Assembly (NCBI GenBank): GCA_022764045.1
Contig: JALERU010000051.1
Coordinates: forward strand, 1 to 36,784
Reading direction: 5' to 3'
Origin: Clostridiales bacterium
Lineage (GTDB): Bacteria; Bacillota; Clostridia; Oscillospirales; Oscillospiraceae
DNA: 36,784 bases
Positions 6,027 through 13,969 of the stretch are shown piece after piece. A program made the position numbers and the translations under genes. How positions within the stretch are numbered: the first letter of the stretch is position 1; the number at the start of each line of letters is the position of its first letter. The notes under the pieces are model-generated. The model was not told the DNA's origin, did not search any database, and saw only the letters and a list, made by a program, of their open reading frames with translations.

Positions 6027-7528
6027 CAATCCGCCCTCCTTAGCGTCATATTCATCCTGTGGGGCGGCCCCAGCGTGTGGGTCACTGCCACCACCCAAAA
6101 CTCCCCTTGGATCTCTGCCAGATCTACCCTGAGCCGCACCCCGGCCACCACCCGGTCGCTGCCATAGGTGGTCACTGAGAAGGTCTCCGTCACCCTGTTC
6201 TTGCTGCGTAGGGTGCTCTTGGCCTTGGCGGCGGCAGTCACCGTGTCCTGGTCGGAGAAGGTCTCCAAGGCCTGTCGCTTGCCATACCGCCGGATCGAGG
6301 ACTCGTCCTGGGCCGTAGCCTGGACACTGACGCTGTCGTCGGCCTCGCTGTACACGGTGACATGGTTCCGCAGGTCCCCAATGTCCCAGCTCACCTGGGG
6401 GTTGCCGGCCTCGTCCATGATGTCAAAAGAGGCCAGGTTCGCGGCCTGCTTGTGCCAGCCCTGAATGACCTCGTCTCCAAAGCTGCGGACCACCATCGTA
6501 TCCGCCGCCATGCGGATGAAGTAGTTCACCCCATTTTCCGCCGTCACCGTTGCCAGGATGTTCTGGGCGATGGTGGCGGTGTTGCTCTTCTCAATGGTAT
6601 ACACTGAGCTGACCAGGTTGGGGCAGGAAACGTTCTTGATCCCCACCTTGGCAGCCAGCTGGGAAAGGGCCGTCTTGGCCGGGACATTGTTGAACTGGAT
6701 GATCACATCGTTGGTGGTCAGCAGCCGCCCACTGTCCCAGCAGGTCACCGACATGGCCTCCTGGTAAGACCCGCTGATAGACTGGATCTGCCCCGAAAAA
6801 ACACATTCGTTGCTCCCCGTGTTCACCACCGAGACAAAGTCCCCGCAGGCCAGCGCCAAGGGCGGGTAATAGGTCTCCCCGGTGGCCTGTAAGACCTGGA
6901 AGCCCAGCTCCAGGCACAGGCTGTCGGAATCATCGGTCAGGGTGATATCCCCAACCCGATCTGTAATATCCCGCACCGTACCGGCCTCATAGGACTGCCA
7001 GCGCAGGACGTAGGCGTCCGGGTTCTTGTAGGGGCTGTCGGCAGGGTACACCGTGTATACCTTCTCCGTCTGGGGAATGTGGATCACCGCGTCTGCCTGG
7101 GTTTCATTTTCTGTTTCCGCAGAAACGGAACTGGAGACTGCCGCCCCTGCTCCGGTGGGTTTAACCCCGCCGTTCCATCCCCACCCCTGCCAGGCGTAGC
7201 CACACCCGATGATGGCGGAGATGCTCATCTGTTTCACGGTGCCAAAAGCGTGAATTACTTGGTTGTTCCCGATGTACAGGCCAACGTGGCCGAACTGGGG
7301 GGCCGTGGGGCTATCAAAGTAAACCGCAGCCCCAACGGGGATATTGGTCTTGCTGGCGCTCACCCGCCAAAGGCTTCTGGCGACCTTGGCGCTGCTGGCG
7401 GAGCGACGGGGCATCCCTGCGCCGTAGGCGTAGCAATCCGCCACGAAGGCCTGGCACTTCCCCTTATACATGGTGGCCCCCAGCTTTCTCCTGGCCCAGG
7501 CCACCGCTTTCTCTACTTGCGTCGCCAC
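6026..7528 (-). CDS. Baseplate hub (XkdQ/gpD-like) with N-terminal NlpC/P60 peptidase
   Basis: A 500-residue two-part protein. Residues 1-115 are an NlpC/P60 domain: catalytic Cys25 in YKGKCQAFVADCY, His81 in FGHVGLYIG and a second His93 in VIHAFG. A Ser/Thr/Glu linker (125-150) leads to an XkdQ/YqbQ-like hub (about 160-500: YVLRWQSYEAGTVRDITDRVGDI, SYQEAMSVTCWDSGR, DLRNHVTVYSEAD, ending HRMNMTLRRAD). The hub forms the central spike platform; the attached peptidase would open the peptidoglycan locally during DNA entry. In PBSX the hub protein has no such domain. The start codon is 9 bases from the upstream stop. Confidence 0.85.
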   Translation of the reverse strand: MATQVEKAVAWARRKLGATMYKGKCQAFVADCYAYGAGMPRRSASSAKVARSLWRVSASKTNIPVGAAVYFDSPTAPQFGHVGLYIGNNQVIHAFGTVKQMSISAIIGCGYAWQGWGWNGGVKPTGAGAAVSSSVSAETENETQADAVIHIPQTEKVYTVYPADSPYKNPDAYVLRWQSYEAGTVRDITDRVGDITLTDDSDSLCLELGFQVLQATGETYYPPLALACGDFVSVVNTGSNECVFSGQIQSISGSYQEAMSVTCWDSGRLLTTNDVIIQFNNVPAKTALSQLAAKVGIKNVSCPNLVSSVYTIEKSNTATIAQNILATVTAENGVNYFIRMAADTMVVRSFGDEVIQGWHKQAANLASFDIMDEAGNPQVSWDIGDLRNHVTVYSEADDSVSVQATAQDESSIRRYGKRQALETFSDQDTVTAAAKAKSTLRSKNRVTETFSVTTYGSDRVVAGVRLRVDLAEIQGEFWVVAVTHTLGPPHRMNMTLRRAD

Positions 7529-7537
7529 GATCTCACC

Positions 7538-8452
7538 TCAGTTCTCATAGGGGGACGGCAGGCTGAAATTCCACCGTGTCCCGCCCCGGTAGGCGTTGCG
7601 GAAATAGTTGTGCTTGCCGTCGCCGGCATACCACAGGTAATCCTTTGGAAGCACCCGCCCCACGTTGGTCTGGCCAGCCTTCTCCCGGCTCCACCGGTCC
7701 AGCACATCGGTGGCCAGGGCCACCAGGCTGTAACCGTAGTCGCTGGTGGTGGGGGCAGAGGCCCGATAGGCGAACTGGTTGGGGGCGGTGATCACCGCCG
7801 CAATGGACGCCTTGAACTTGGCGTCCACCCGGTTCAGGATGGTCCAGCCGATGCAGGCGATTTCCGTTTTGCTCTTGATCCCCCGGGCCTCCAAATACAT
7901 CACCCGGGCCATCATGGTGGCGTCGGTGGCGGTGTACTGTTTGGTAAAGCCGTCCCCCGCGCTGGCCTGCTGTTGGGAAGAGGTCTGAACCTTCTCCCCG
8001 GCGCTGCCGGCCTGGGCGGAGAGGCTCTCCACCACGGGGGTGTTGGCGAAGCGATACTCCCGAAAGGACAGGGTATATGCGATATCCCCGGCCTGATCCA
8101 GGCCGTATGCAAAGGACTCCACAGAGACCGGCAGGTTAAAGATCTCCTGCCCCGCGTTGTCCAAGTGGATGGCCCGGAACGGGATCTGCCGCAGCCGGAC
8201 GGCCTCTATGGTCCGAACATAAGACCAGCCATCCGCCGAAGACCCCGGACGCATCCACGGGTAGCGATGCAGAGGGAAGATGCTGGTCAGCTCAAAGGCG
8301 GCCAACTTCATGGTCCCCAGGGCCTGGAGCTCATGGTTGACCCCGTCAAAGGTCGTGTTGTCCTGGTCCCTGGCCAGGGAGATCCCGCCGTTGGGAACCA
8401 CGGGGAAGGTCATAATTCCCTCGTTGTTGTTGTAGCTGAGTATAAAGTCCAT
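7538..8452 (-). CDS. XkdP-position tail protein with C-terminal SleB-like cell wall hydrolase
   Basis: A 304-residue protein from ATG at 8452 (GAGG seven bases upstream). The longer frame to 8518 has no ribosome site. The N-terminal part (DFILSYNNNEGIMTFPVVPNG, IFPLHRYPWM, IPFRAIHLDN) resembles the tail-hub XkdP/gp53 domain, which normally ends in a LysM motif. Here the C-terminal 120 residues instead look like Hydrolase_2/SleB: ATDATMMARVMYLEARGIKSKTEIACIGWTILNRV (Glu at MYLEARG the likely catalytic residue), then LWYAGDGKHNYFRNAYRGG. It would cut glycan strands during penetration. It lies between tape measure and hub. Confidence 0.75.
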   Translation of the reverse strand: MDFILSYNNNEGIMTFPVVPNGGISLARDQDNTTFDGVNHELQALGTMKLAAFELTSIFPLHRYPWMRPGSSADGWSYVRTIEAVRLRQIPFRAIHLDNAGQEIFNLPVSVESFAYGLDQAGDIAYTLSFREYRFANTPVVESLSAQAGSAGEKVQTSSQQQASAGDGFTKQYTATDATMMARVMYLEARGIKSKTEIACIGWTILNRVDAKFKASIAAVITAPNQFAYRASAPTTSDYGYSLVALATDVLDRWSREKAGQTNVGRVLPKDYLWYAGDGKHNYFRNAYRGGTRWNFSLPSPYEN

Positions 8453-8598
8453 CGTTTGCCTCGCAGAGTTTCCTGCCCAGCAGGAAAACAAAATCCAATC
8501 CGAACATTCCACGGACATGGGCCGGGGAATGTTCTCTTCTCGCCTGGCGCAGTATGCGGCGATAGCCGTGCGCGGAGCCAGGTGCCGGGAGGGGTTTC

Positions 8599-8648
8599 AA
8601 AAGGGGAACCATGGTCCGGCCCGAAGGGCGGCCATGGTGCCTCTTTTC
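8599..8648 (-). other. Long hairpin in the tail transcript
   Basis: Stem arms AACCATGGTCCGGCCC (8607-8622) and GGGCGGCCATGGTGCC (8626-8641) close on a GAA loop, flanked by AAAAGG and CTCTTTT. On the minus strand it follows the tape measure stop and ends in CCCCTTTTG, so it may be a partial terminator or an mRNA-processing or stability stem. The 198-base gap 8,453-8,650 holds no gene with a ribosome site that I can support. Confidence 0.55.
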
Positions 8649-8650
8649 CC

Positions 8651-10414
8651 CTATACCACCCCCTGGGCTTCCAGGATCTTCTTCGCGATATAAGCGCCGG
8701 TCTGCTCCATGTAGGCCCTGTTGCCGATGACGTTCCCCTGCACGGTGAGATTGACCACCACAGAGGTCCCGCCCTGGGTTTTCTCTGCCACATCGTGGGG
8801 AATGATCCTGGTGCCGTTAGGCAGGTCCACGATCTCTCCCCGGCCTCCCTCGTTGATCCGGGTCAGGCCGCCCTGGAAGTAGGGGGTGCCAGTGGCCTTG
8901 CCGCCGTAGGTGGATAAGGTTGGCTGCTGTCCTCCCTTACCAAATCCCAAGCTGCTTAACCCATCTTTGATACGGCCGATTAAGTCGATGAGAGGCTGTA
9001 GGAACGCTTTGATTTTCTTTACAATGCTGGAGACCTTGTCGCGGATCGCCTGAAATGCGCTGACAAACTTGTCTTTCAGCGTAATGACTGCATTCCACAG
9101 GGCTTGGGCCTTGGCCTTGATGGTATCCCAGTTTTTGTAAAGCAGAACGCCGACGGCGATCACTGCGCCGATGGCGATGACGATAATGGCCAGCGGACCG
9201 GACGAAACCAGTTTCAGAATCCCGCCCATACCGGACACGGCCGCTCTGGCTTGCCCGATGGTCTCCCGCATTGTGTTGAAGGTTTTGATCGCAGCGCTCA
9301 CTTTGGTCGCCACATCCGCCACAACTGAGATACTGGAAATGGCCGCTGTGACCCCCAGGATGGCTGGGATCAGTGTGTCGGCATGCTTCACGGCAAACCC
9401 GAGGATCGGGCTGATGACGCCCCAGGCGGTGCTCACCCCGTCCTTGATGCCGTTAATCCTTGCCTTGATTTCCTCCGAGTGGTCCGAGATATATTGCATG
9501 GCGGCCAGGATCTTAGGTTCCACCTTATCAATCAGATTCAGTGCTGCCGTCTGGAGCCCCGGGATGTACTGGGCGGCAAACCCGAAGATCTCCGCTTTCA
9601 GGTGCATCAGCTTTCCGCCGATTTCGTCCTGGGCCCGGCCAAGTAGGTTGGTTGCCACCGCGATCTTGCCGGCGTCGGTCTGGGCCAGGGCCTCATTGAC
9701 CCCGCCCACATTCTGTTTCAGCACTTCAGCCAGCGTCGCCGCCCTTTGTTCTTCTGTCCCGGTCTTCAGGATTTTCTCCTGATATTCATCCATGATGATG
9801 CCTGCCCGGGACAGGGCGCTGGTCTGGCCGCTCATCACCTTGCCGATCAGATTGCCGATGGTAACAGCGTCGCTCTGGGTTGCGTTGAGGCCCTTTTGCT
9901 GGGCGACCAGATCCGCCATACCAGGGGCCAGCTTTGCCAGGGATTCCTCTGTCAGCTGGAAGGTGGCCAGCTGCTGGAGGCCCGCTACCGTGACGTCTCC
10001 GGCCACCGCACCGGTTTCCTCCATCTTATCGGTCAGGGCCACCAGGTTGTCCTTGGCCTTGGCCGCCGCATCTGCCCCCTTAGAGACAATGCTTGGGACG
10101 TTTTTTAGAACGGCTTCCAGCTTCGTCTCAGCCTCGGCAGCAGCGTTGAAGCCCTCAATGGCGCTTTCAGTAAAGAATTTTATCCCTGCCACAGACAGCA
10201 GCCCTCCCAGCCCTGTCAGGGCCGCGCCAAACTTGGCCACATGAGCGACCCCGCCCAGGAAACCCGTGCGGACCTTCCGGGAAAATCCCATCACCTCGCT
10301 GGAGCACTTGGCCAGGGCTTTCTGCTGCTCCTTGGTGATCGTCCCGGCCTTGACCATGGGGGCGGTGAACTTGTCCTGGAGCTTCAGGAGGATATTAACG
10401 TTTTTGTTGGCCAT
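8651..10414 (-). CDS. Phage tail tape measure protein
   Basis: A 587-residue protein: N-terminal MANKNVNILLKLQDKFTAPMVKAG, long helical segments rich in Ala, Glu and Lys (about 90-330), two hydrophobic stretches (around 345-365 and 400-425), and a C-terminus with the GLTRINEGGRGEIVDLPNGTRIIPHD motif typical of Firmicutes tape measures. It sets tail length; 587 residues implies a fairly short tail. The start overlaps the end of the frameshift chaperone gene by 20 bases, the usual coupling. Confidence 0.92.
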   Translation of the reverse strand: MANKNVNILLKLQDKFTAPMVKAGTITKEQQKALAKCSSEVMGFSRKVRTGFLGGVAHVAKFGAALTGLGGLLSVAGIKFFTESAIEGFNAAAEAETKLEAVLKNVPSIVSKGADAAAKAKDNLVALTDKMEETGAVAGDVTVAGLQQLATFQLTEESLAKLAPGMADLVAQQKGLNATQSDAVTIGNLIGKVMSGQTSALSRAGIIMDEYQEKILKTGTEEQRAATLAEVLKQNVGGVNEALAQTDAGKIAVATNLLGRAQDEIGGKLMHLKAEIFGFAAQYIPGLQTAALNLIDKVEPKILAAMQYISDHSEEIKARINGIKDGVSTAWGVISPILGFAVKHADTLIPAILGVTAAISSISVVADVATKVSAAIKTFNTMRETIGQARAAVSGMGGILKLVSSGPLAIIVIAIGAVIAVGVLLYKNWDTIKAKAQALWNAVITLKDKFVSAFQAIRDKVSSIVKKIKAFLQPLIDLIGRIKDGLSSLGFGKGGQQPTLSTYGGKATGTPYFQGGLTRINEGGRGEIVDLPNGTRIIPHDVAEKTQGGTSVVVNLTVQGNVIGNRAYMEQTGAYIAKKILEAQGVV

Positions 10415-10574
10415 TCGTTAACACCTCCGCGATATAGTCCAGCTCCAGCGCCCAGGCCGCCCGCAGGAAGGCCCATTCCAGCGGCGGCATGTTCACCAGG
10501 CTCTCCAGGCTCTGCCCCTTGCTCACATAGTGGGCGATGGCGGACAGATCACCGTCGCCCCGGATCAGTTTTTT
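10395..10574 (-). CDS. Frameshift extension of tail assembly chaperone (GT-type product)
   Basis: In the -1 frame after the slippery site, translation runs on as KLIRGDGDLSAIAHYVSKGQ...PPLEWAFLRAAWALELDYIAEVLTNGQQ and stops at 10,395, inside the start of the tape measure gene. It has no start codon with a ribosome site of its own. The extension adds about 57 residues to the 123-residue upstream protein, giving a fusion of about 180. The pattern LEWAFLRAAWALELDYI is typical of the second chaperone part. It is expected to hold the tape measure while the tube assembles. Confidence 0.85.
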   Translation of the reverse strand, partial: KKLIRGDGDLSAIAHYVSKGQSLESLVNMPPLEWAFLRAAWALELDYIAEVLTNGQQKR

Positions 10575-10936
10575 AAGTCTTCCTCCAGATTCACTCCGTA
10601 GAACTTGGAGATCTCCGTGACGAGGATGTTCATGTCCCCCAGGTTTTCGTTCAGAACCTTCCCCACGATCTCCGTGGGCTCCCGACATGCATAGGCTTCC
10701 TGGAGCTGAGGATTTCTCAGGATCGGGCAGCAGGCGTAGATCAGTTCATACTGTGCGTCCAACAGCCGGTCGGGGGCGTCGGCGTCGAGCTGTCCCGTAA
10801 GCCCCATATACCGGGCCAAGGGGATTCTCTGGATCTCCAGTTCGCCCCCCAGTCCAGGGAGATAGACCAGCGCCGTCTGCTGCGTCTTCTGGCCTTCCTT
10901 CTTTGCCAGAAGGTCTTCCAATGTCATCTGTGCCAT
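10565..10936 (-). CDS. Tail assembly chaperone (XkdN-like, G-type product)
   Basis: A 123-residue protein starting MAQMTLEDLLAKKEGQKTQQ. ATG at 10,936 follows GGAGG at good spacing, so the upstream in-frame ATG is not needed. The sequence VYLPGLGGELEIQRIPLARYMGL matches XkdN-like tail assembly chaperones. It ends ...VNLEEDLKN exactly at the A AAA AAC slippery heptamer. It sits between tail tube and tape measure, the standard place. Most ribosomes would make this short form, a minority the extended one. Confidence 0.88.
   Translation of the reverse strand: MAQMTLEDLLAKKEGQKTQQTALVYLPGLGGELEIQRIPLARYMGLTGQLDADAPDRLLDAQYELIYACCPILRNPQLQEAYACREPTEIVGKVLNENLGDMNILVTEISKFYGVNLEEDLKN
10568..10574 (-). 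promoter_or_regulatory. Programmed -1 ribosomal frameshift site A AAA AAC
   Basis: The codons TTA AAA AAC TGA contain the heptamer A AAA AAC in the correct register, with the zero-frame stop directly after it. Slipping back one base joins the two chaperone frames precisely (LKK-LIRGDGD). A AAA AAC is a classic efficient bacterial slippery sequence, and frameshifting at this gene is conserved in tailed phages. Confidence 0.88.
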
Positions 10937-10947
10937 TTTGATCCTCC

Positions 10948-11379
10948 TCACTCCACCAGATCCAAGAACTCAAAGGACCCCGCAGTGAAGGGGACCTCCT
11001 CCTCGGTCAGGGTGGCATTTTCAAACTTCGAAAGGGTGATCTCATCCAACAGCACGTCGGAGAGCATCACACGCTCTGCGCCGTAGGCGGTGGGGTCGTC
11101 CAGGGCGGCCACAATAGACATGTCCGGCAGCTCCCCGGTCATGATGGCGTCCTTGTACTTCCGCACAATAAAAGAATCGTACTTGTGCAAGACCATCGTT
11201 CCGGCGATGGCATAGCCCATATACCGCTTCTTGGTTGCATAGTCCCCATTGACATTCATGTCCTCATAGGTAATGGAGGCCTTCGCCTCGAAGCTCTTCA
11301 CGTTGGCCAGCTTCTCCCCGTCGACCCAGCACTTCCCGTGGGTGCCGCGAAACACCTTGTTATGACCAAATTTCTGCAT
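10948..11379 (-). CDS. Phage tail tube protein (XkdM-like)
   Basis: A 143-residue protein that starts MQKFGHNKVFRGTHGKCWVDGEKLANVKSFEAK and ends EEEVPFTAGSFEFLDLVE, typical of the PBSX XkdM tail tube family (KFGADKVISGTWGEVWIDGE-like starts). The tube is the inner DNA channel of the contractile tail. It follows the sheath gene after 13 bases. Confidence 0.92.
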   Translation of the reverse strand: MQKFGHNKVFRGTHGKCWVDGEKLANVKSFEAKASITYEDMNVNGDYATKKRYMGYAIAGTMVLHKYDSFIVRKYKDAIMTGELPDMSIVAALDDPTAYGAERVMLSDVLLDEITLSKFENATLTEEEVPFTAGSFEFLDLVE

Positions 11380-11392
11380 ATCGCTCCCCCTC

Positions 11393-12457
11393 TCAGCCCA
11401 TGGTGAAGATCATGTTCAAATCTTCCATAGCATCCAGAATGTGGGCCCGGGCCGACACAAAGACCTGGCTGCGGAAGGTTTTCTTCTTCACCTGGGAATC
11501 GCTGAGGGCTGCCGTAGAGGTCCCGGCGGCCTCCCAAGCCGCCCGCATGGCGGCCACGTTCACCTCGGCGGTGATCTCCTCGTCGCTGGCGATCACGTCC
11601 TCATCCGCCAGGGTCTTGAGATAAGTCAGGATATCCGCCACAAACAGGGCCTGGTTGTCCGCCGTGTTTTTCTTCTTTCCCAAGTAATAGGCCTTAAAGG
11701 TGCGGATGATATCCTCCTGAATCAGGTCCATGGCCTCTACCACGGCGATCTTCTTCATATCCTCGGTGTCGTCCCCGGTGACGGTCTGGAGGGTGTTCAC
11801 CCCCCGGGCGATCCGAATCACGCCGTCATCTTCAAACAGGCACAGGCTGCCCTTGTCAATGGCGGTGTCGATGTCCTCCACCGGCTCTGCGCTGGCCAGG
11901 TCATCCAGCGCCGCGTAGGTCACGCTGGAATCCATGGGGCAGGCTGCCAGCACCCCGGCCAGCCGGGGGAGGTACTCTGCCATGTTGATTGCCGCCGACG
12001 CCCCGGCCAGGGTAACCTTGGTGTTCGCCACGCTGACAATGTGCATATCATCCGCGCTGGCCTGGGCGGCCACCAGGGCCTTGGCCTTTCGGATTCGCTT
12101 GGGGGTGTTGATCCCCTTAACATAGTCCGCCAGCCCCGCCTGGAACCCGGCGGGCACCGCGCAGACCCAGTGATAGGCCAGCTTGTCCAGGATCGCCTGG
12201 GCGTCTGCCATGGTGCCGTCCGCCCCCACCCGAACCACAACGACCCGGTAGGGGCCGGCTGCAAAGGCCCGGGACAGGATCGTGTAATTTGCCTCGGTAA
12301 ACTCTGCTTTGTCCACCTCTTCCAGCGTGGTGTAGCCCTTGCTGGACCAGGTGGCGGTGGCGTCCTGGAGGATCACCGCCAGGATACCCCGGGCAGACCG
12401 GGTGGTGGCCGTTGTGGCAAGTTTCTTAAACTCGACTGTAATGGTCGGTAAGCCCAT
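11393..12457 (-). CDS. Phage tail sheath protein (XkdK-like)
   Basis: A 354-residue protein with the sheath family layout. The N-terminal MGLPTITVEFKKLATTATTRSARG is followed by a domain up to VVVRVGADG, a middle domain and a C-terminal contraction domain (GVNTLQTVTGDDTEDMKKIAVVEAMDLIQEDI...FKAYYLGKKKNTADNQALFVADI). Presence of a sheath shows a contractile, myovirus-type tail. At 354 residues it is shorter than PBSX-type sheaths but in the range of clostridial ones. ATG follows GGAATGAGGAA. Confidence 0.95.
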   Translation of the reverse strand: MGLPTITVEFKKLATTATTRSARGILAVILQDATATWSSKGYTTLEEVDKAEFTEANYTILSRAFAAGPYRVVVVRVGADGTMADAQAILDKLAYHWVCAVPAGFQAGLADYVKGINTPKRIRKAKALVAAQASADDMHIVSVANTKVTLAGASAAINMAEYLPRLAGVLAACPMDSSVTYAALDDLASAEPVEDIDTAIDKGSLCLFEDDGVIRIARGVNTLQTVTGDDTEDMKKIAVVEAMDLIQEDIIRTFKAYYLGKKKNTADNQALFVADILTYLKTLADEDVIASDEEITAEVNVAAMRAAWEAAGTSTAALSDSQVKKKTFRSQVFVSARAHILDAMEDLNMIFTMG

Positions 12458-12461
12458 TTCC

Positions 12462-12899
12462 TCATTCCTTTCCGTTCAAATTCAAAAGTTCCATGGTCTC
12501 AGCATCGGCGTCTGCATCGGGGAGAAGTTGGAAGTTCTCCACCGAGAAAGAGGTGATGAGGATCATTTCGTCCCGCCGGAGTTCAAAGTCCACCTCTTCC
12601 GGGTAAAGGGCGAAAGATTCTTCCACCGGGAGGGGATGCTCCAGCGCCTCGGTGAGCTTCGCCTGGTATTCCAGCAGTTCCAAATACCCCCTGCGGGTTC
12701 GCTGGGCAAACCGGATGATCTCCACGGTGAAGCTGTCGTGCCGCAGCCCGCCCTCCACCGCCGTGTTCAGCAGCGTGGGCTGCACGTAGGTACAGGGCCG
12801 GGTGAAGCCCTCGGTGATGTCCTTGGTGGTGGGCGGCTCGCCAAAGAGATGCTCCACCAGCGCAGACACCGCGCGAATGGTGTCAATGATCGTGATCAC
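12462..12899 (-). CDS. Tail terminator-like protein (DUF6838 type)
   Basis: A 145-residue protein beginning MITIIDTIRAVSALVEHLFGEPPTTKDITEGFTRPCTYVQ. This matches the phage tail terminator group found in clostridial prophages between the gp10-like protein and the sheath. It would cap the tail tube at the head end. The ATG overlaps the preceding stop by 4 bases. No catalytic features are expected. Confidence 0.7.
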   Translation of the reverse strand: MITIIDTIRAVSALVEHLFGEPPTTKDITEGFTRPCTYVQPTLLNTAVEGGLRHDSFTVEIIRFAQRTRRGYLELLEYQAKLTEALEHPLPVEESFALYPEEVDFELRRDEMILITSFSVENFQLLPDADADAETMELLNLNGKE

Positions 12900-13327
12900 A
12901 GTTCAAACCCCTCCTTGATCAGCTCGTCCACAAAGGCCTCCGCATCTTTGGGGAATTCCTGCTTCAACACCTTGGTGGCCTCCGCTGCGGGGTGCCTGCC
13001 CGAGACAAATCGTTCCGTTTTCTTCCCGTTCACCCAGAGCACGTGCCCGTGCTCGATCAGATGCGCGTGATGTGCTTTGTTGTAGACGCGGATCTGAAAA
13101 TCGCCATCGTGCTTTTGGATCCCGCTCCGGCGGATGCTCTTGAGCAGTTTCTCTGTCTTCTTCTTGGTGACGGTTTTGGTCTGCTTCCGGAGTTCTCGCC
13201 GGCCTTTATTCCCCTCGGCTTTTAGGAATTTCTTCGCCTGGTCTGGGTAAACCTCCTCGGCGGTCCGATACATCTCCTTCACCAGATCACTCAGGTCCGA
13301 GAACTCCATTCCGGAATCAACTGCCAT
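12896..13327 (-). CDS. HK97 gp10-family neck/tail completion protein
   Basis: A 143-residue basic protein with the typical features of gp10-like proteins: an N-terminal helix, a long Lys-rich central run (KKFLKAEGNKGRRELRKQTKTVTKKKTEKL), then YNKAHHAHLIEHGHVLWVNGKKTERFVSGRHPAAEA. The AHLIEHGH motif is diagnostic. It belongs to the head-tail connection, after the head closure protein, and overlaps that gene by 11 bases. Confidence 0.88.
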   Translation of the reverse strand: MAVDSGMEFSDLSDLVKEMYRTAEEVYPDQAKKFLKAEGNKGRRELRKQTKTVTKKKTEKLLKSIRRSGIQKHDGDFQIRVYNKAHHAHLIEHGHVLWVNGKKTERFVSGRHPAAEATKVLKQEFPKDAEAFVDELIKEGFEL

Positions 13328-13670
13328 TGGCTCTCACCTCACAGAACAGCTCCAGGGTCTCATGCCGCAAATAGGGGTCCAGAATGTACAGAATCTCATA
13401 GGCATCCCCGCCGATCTCCAGCCACATGTCCGGGGTGATGCCCCGGCGGTAACGGATGGTCACCTTGTGGGTGGTCCGGGACAGCTGGGTCTCCGCCGGA
13501 CGCCCGGTGAGCAGGCTGCCGGTCTGGGGCGTCACCCCGCACCACACCTGAGCCACCGTCTCTTCGGCGGCGGGATACTGGCCCAGGGCGTCCTTTTCCG
13601 CCCCCTGGGCCAGACGTTTGATCACGCACCGCTGGCGCAGATCAGAGGCCAGGTTCACGCGGTAGGCCAT
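13317..13670 (-). CDS. Phage head closure (head-tail adaptor) protein
   Basis: A 117-residue beta-rich protein starting MAYRVNLASDLRQRCVIKRLAQ and containing VWCGVTPQTG and TTHKVTIRYRRGITPDMWLEIGGDAYEILYILDPYLRHETLELFCEV. This is the SPP1 gp16/HK97 gp7-like head closure family. It seals the connector after DNA packaging. It overlaps the preceding connector gene by 16 bases. Confidence 0.88.
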   Translation of the reverse strand: MAYRVNLASDLRQRCVIKRLAQGAEKDALGQYPAAEETVAQVWCGVTPQTGSLLTGRPAETQLSRTTHKVTIRYRRGITPDMWLEIGGDAYEILYILDPYLRHETLELFCEVRANGS

Positions 13671-13969
13671 GACTCCACCTCCACGATCCGTGCCGCCTCT
13701 GCCCGGAGCTTCAACTGGACAATGGCGTTCTGGATGCCCGGGATGGCTGCCACAGCGCCGCTCTCAGTAGTGCCCCGGTGGTCATAGTAATGAAGGGTCA
13801 GAGCCTTCACCGCCAACAGGTAGAGAGGGTTATCCCCCTCAGGCTCATTCACGCCGGCCCCGCTCAGATATTCCTTCGCCGCGTCGACCAGGGAGAGAAG
13901 GAGATCGTCCTCCTCATCCCCGTCCACCCGGCAGTAGCCCTTGACGGCCTCCAGATCAATGACCATCAC
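13655..13969 (-). CDS. Head-tail connector protein (gp6/gp15-like)
   Basis: A 104-residue helical protein: MMVIDLEAVKGYCRVDGDEEDDLLLSLVDAAKEYLSGAGV, then LYLLAVKALTLHYYDHRG. This is the classic pattern of the HK97 gp6-like connector, which forms a ring under the portal. It directly follows the capsid gene, with stop and start adjacent. Confidence 0.92.
   Translation of the reverse strand: MMVIDLEAVKGYCRVDGDEEDDLLLSLVDAAKEYLSGAGVNEPEGDNPLYLLAVKALTLHYYDHRGTTESGAVAAIPGIQNAIVQLKLRAEAARIVEVESWPTA

Noticed and set aside
7079-8917. A 612-codon open frame on the plus strand opposite hub and tape measure genes
   Set aside because: It is a GC-rich shadow of minus-strand genes: no ribosome site, no recognisable protein, and it covers three well-supported genes.
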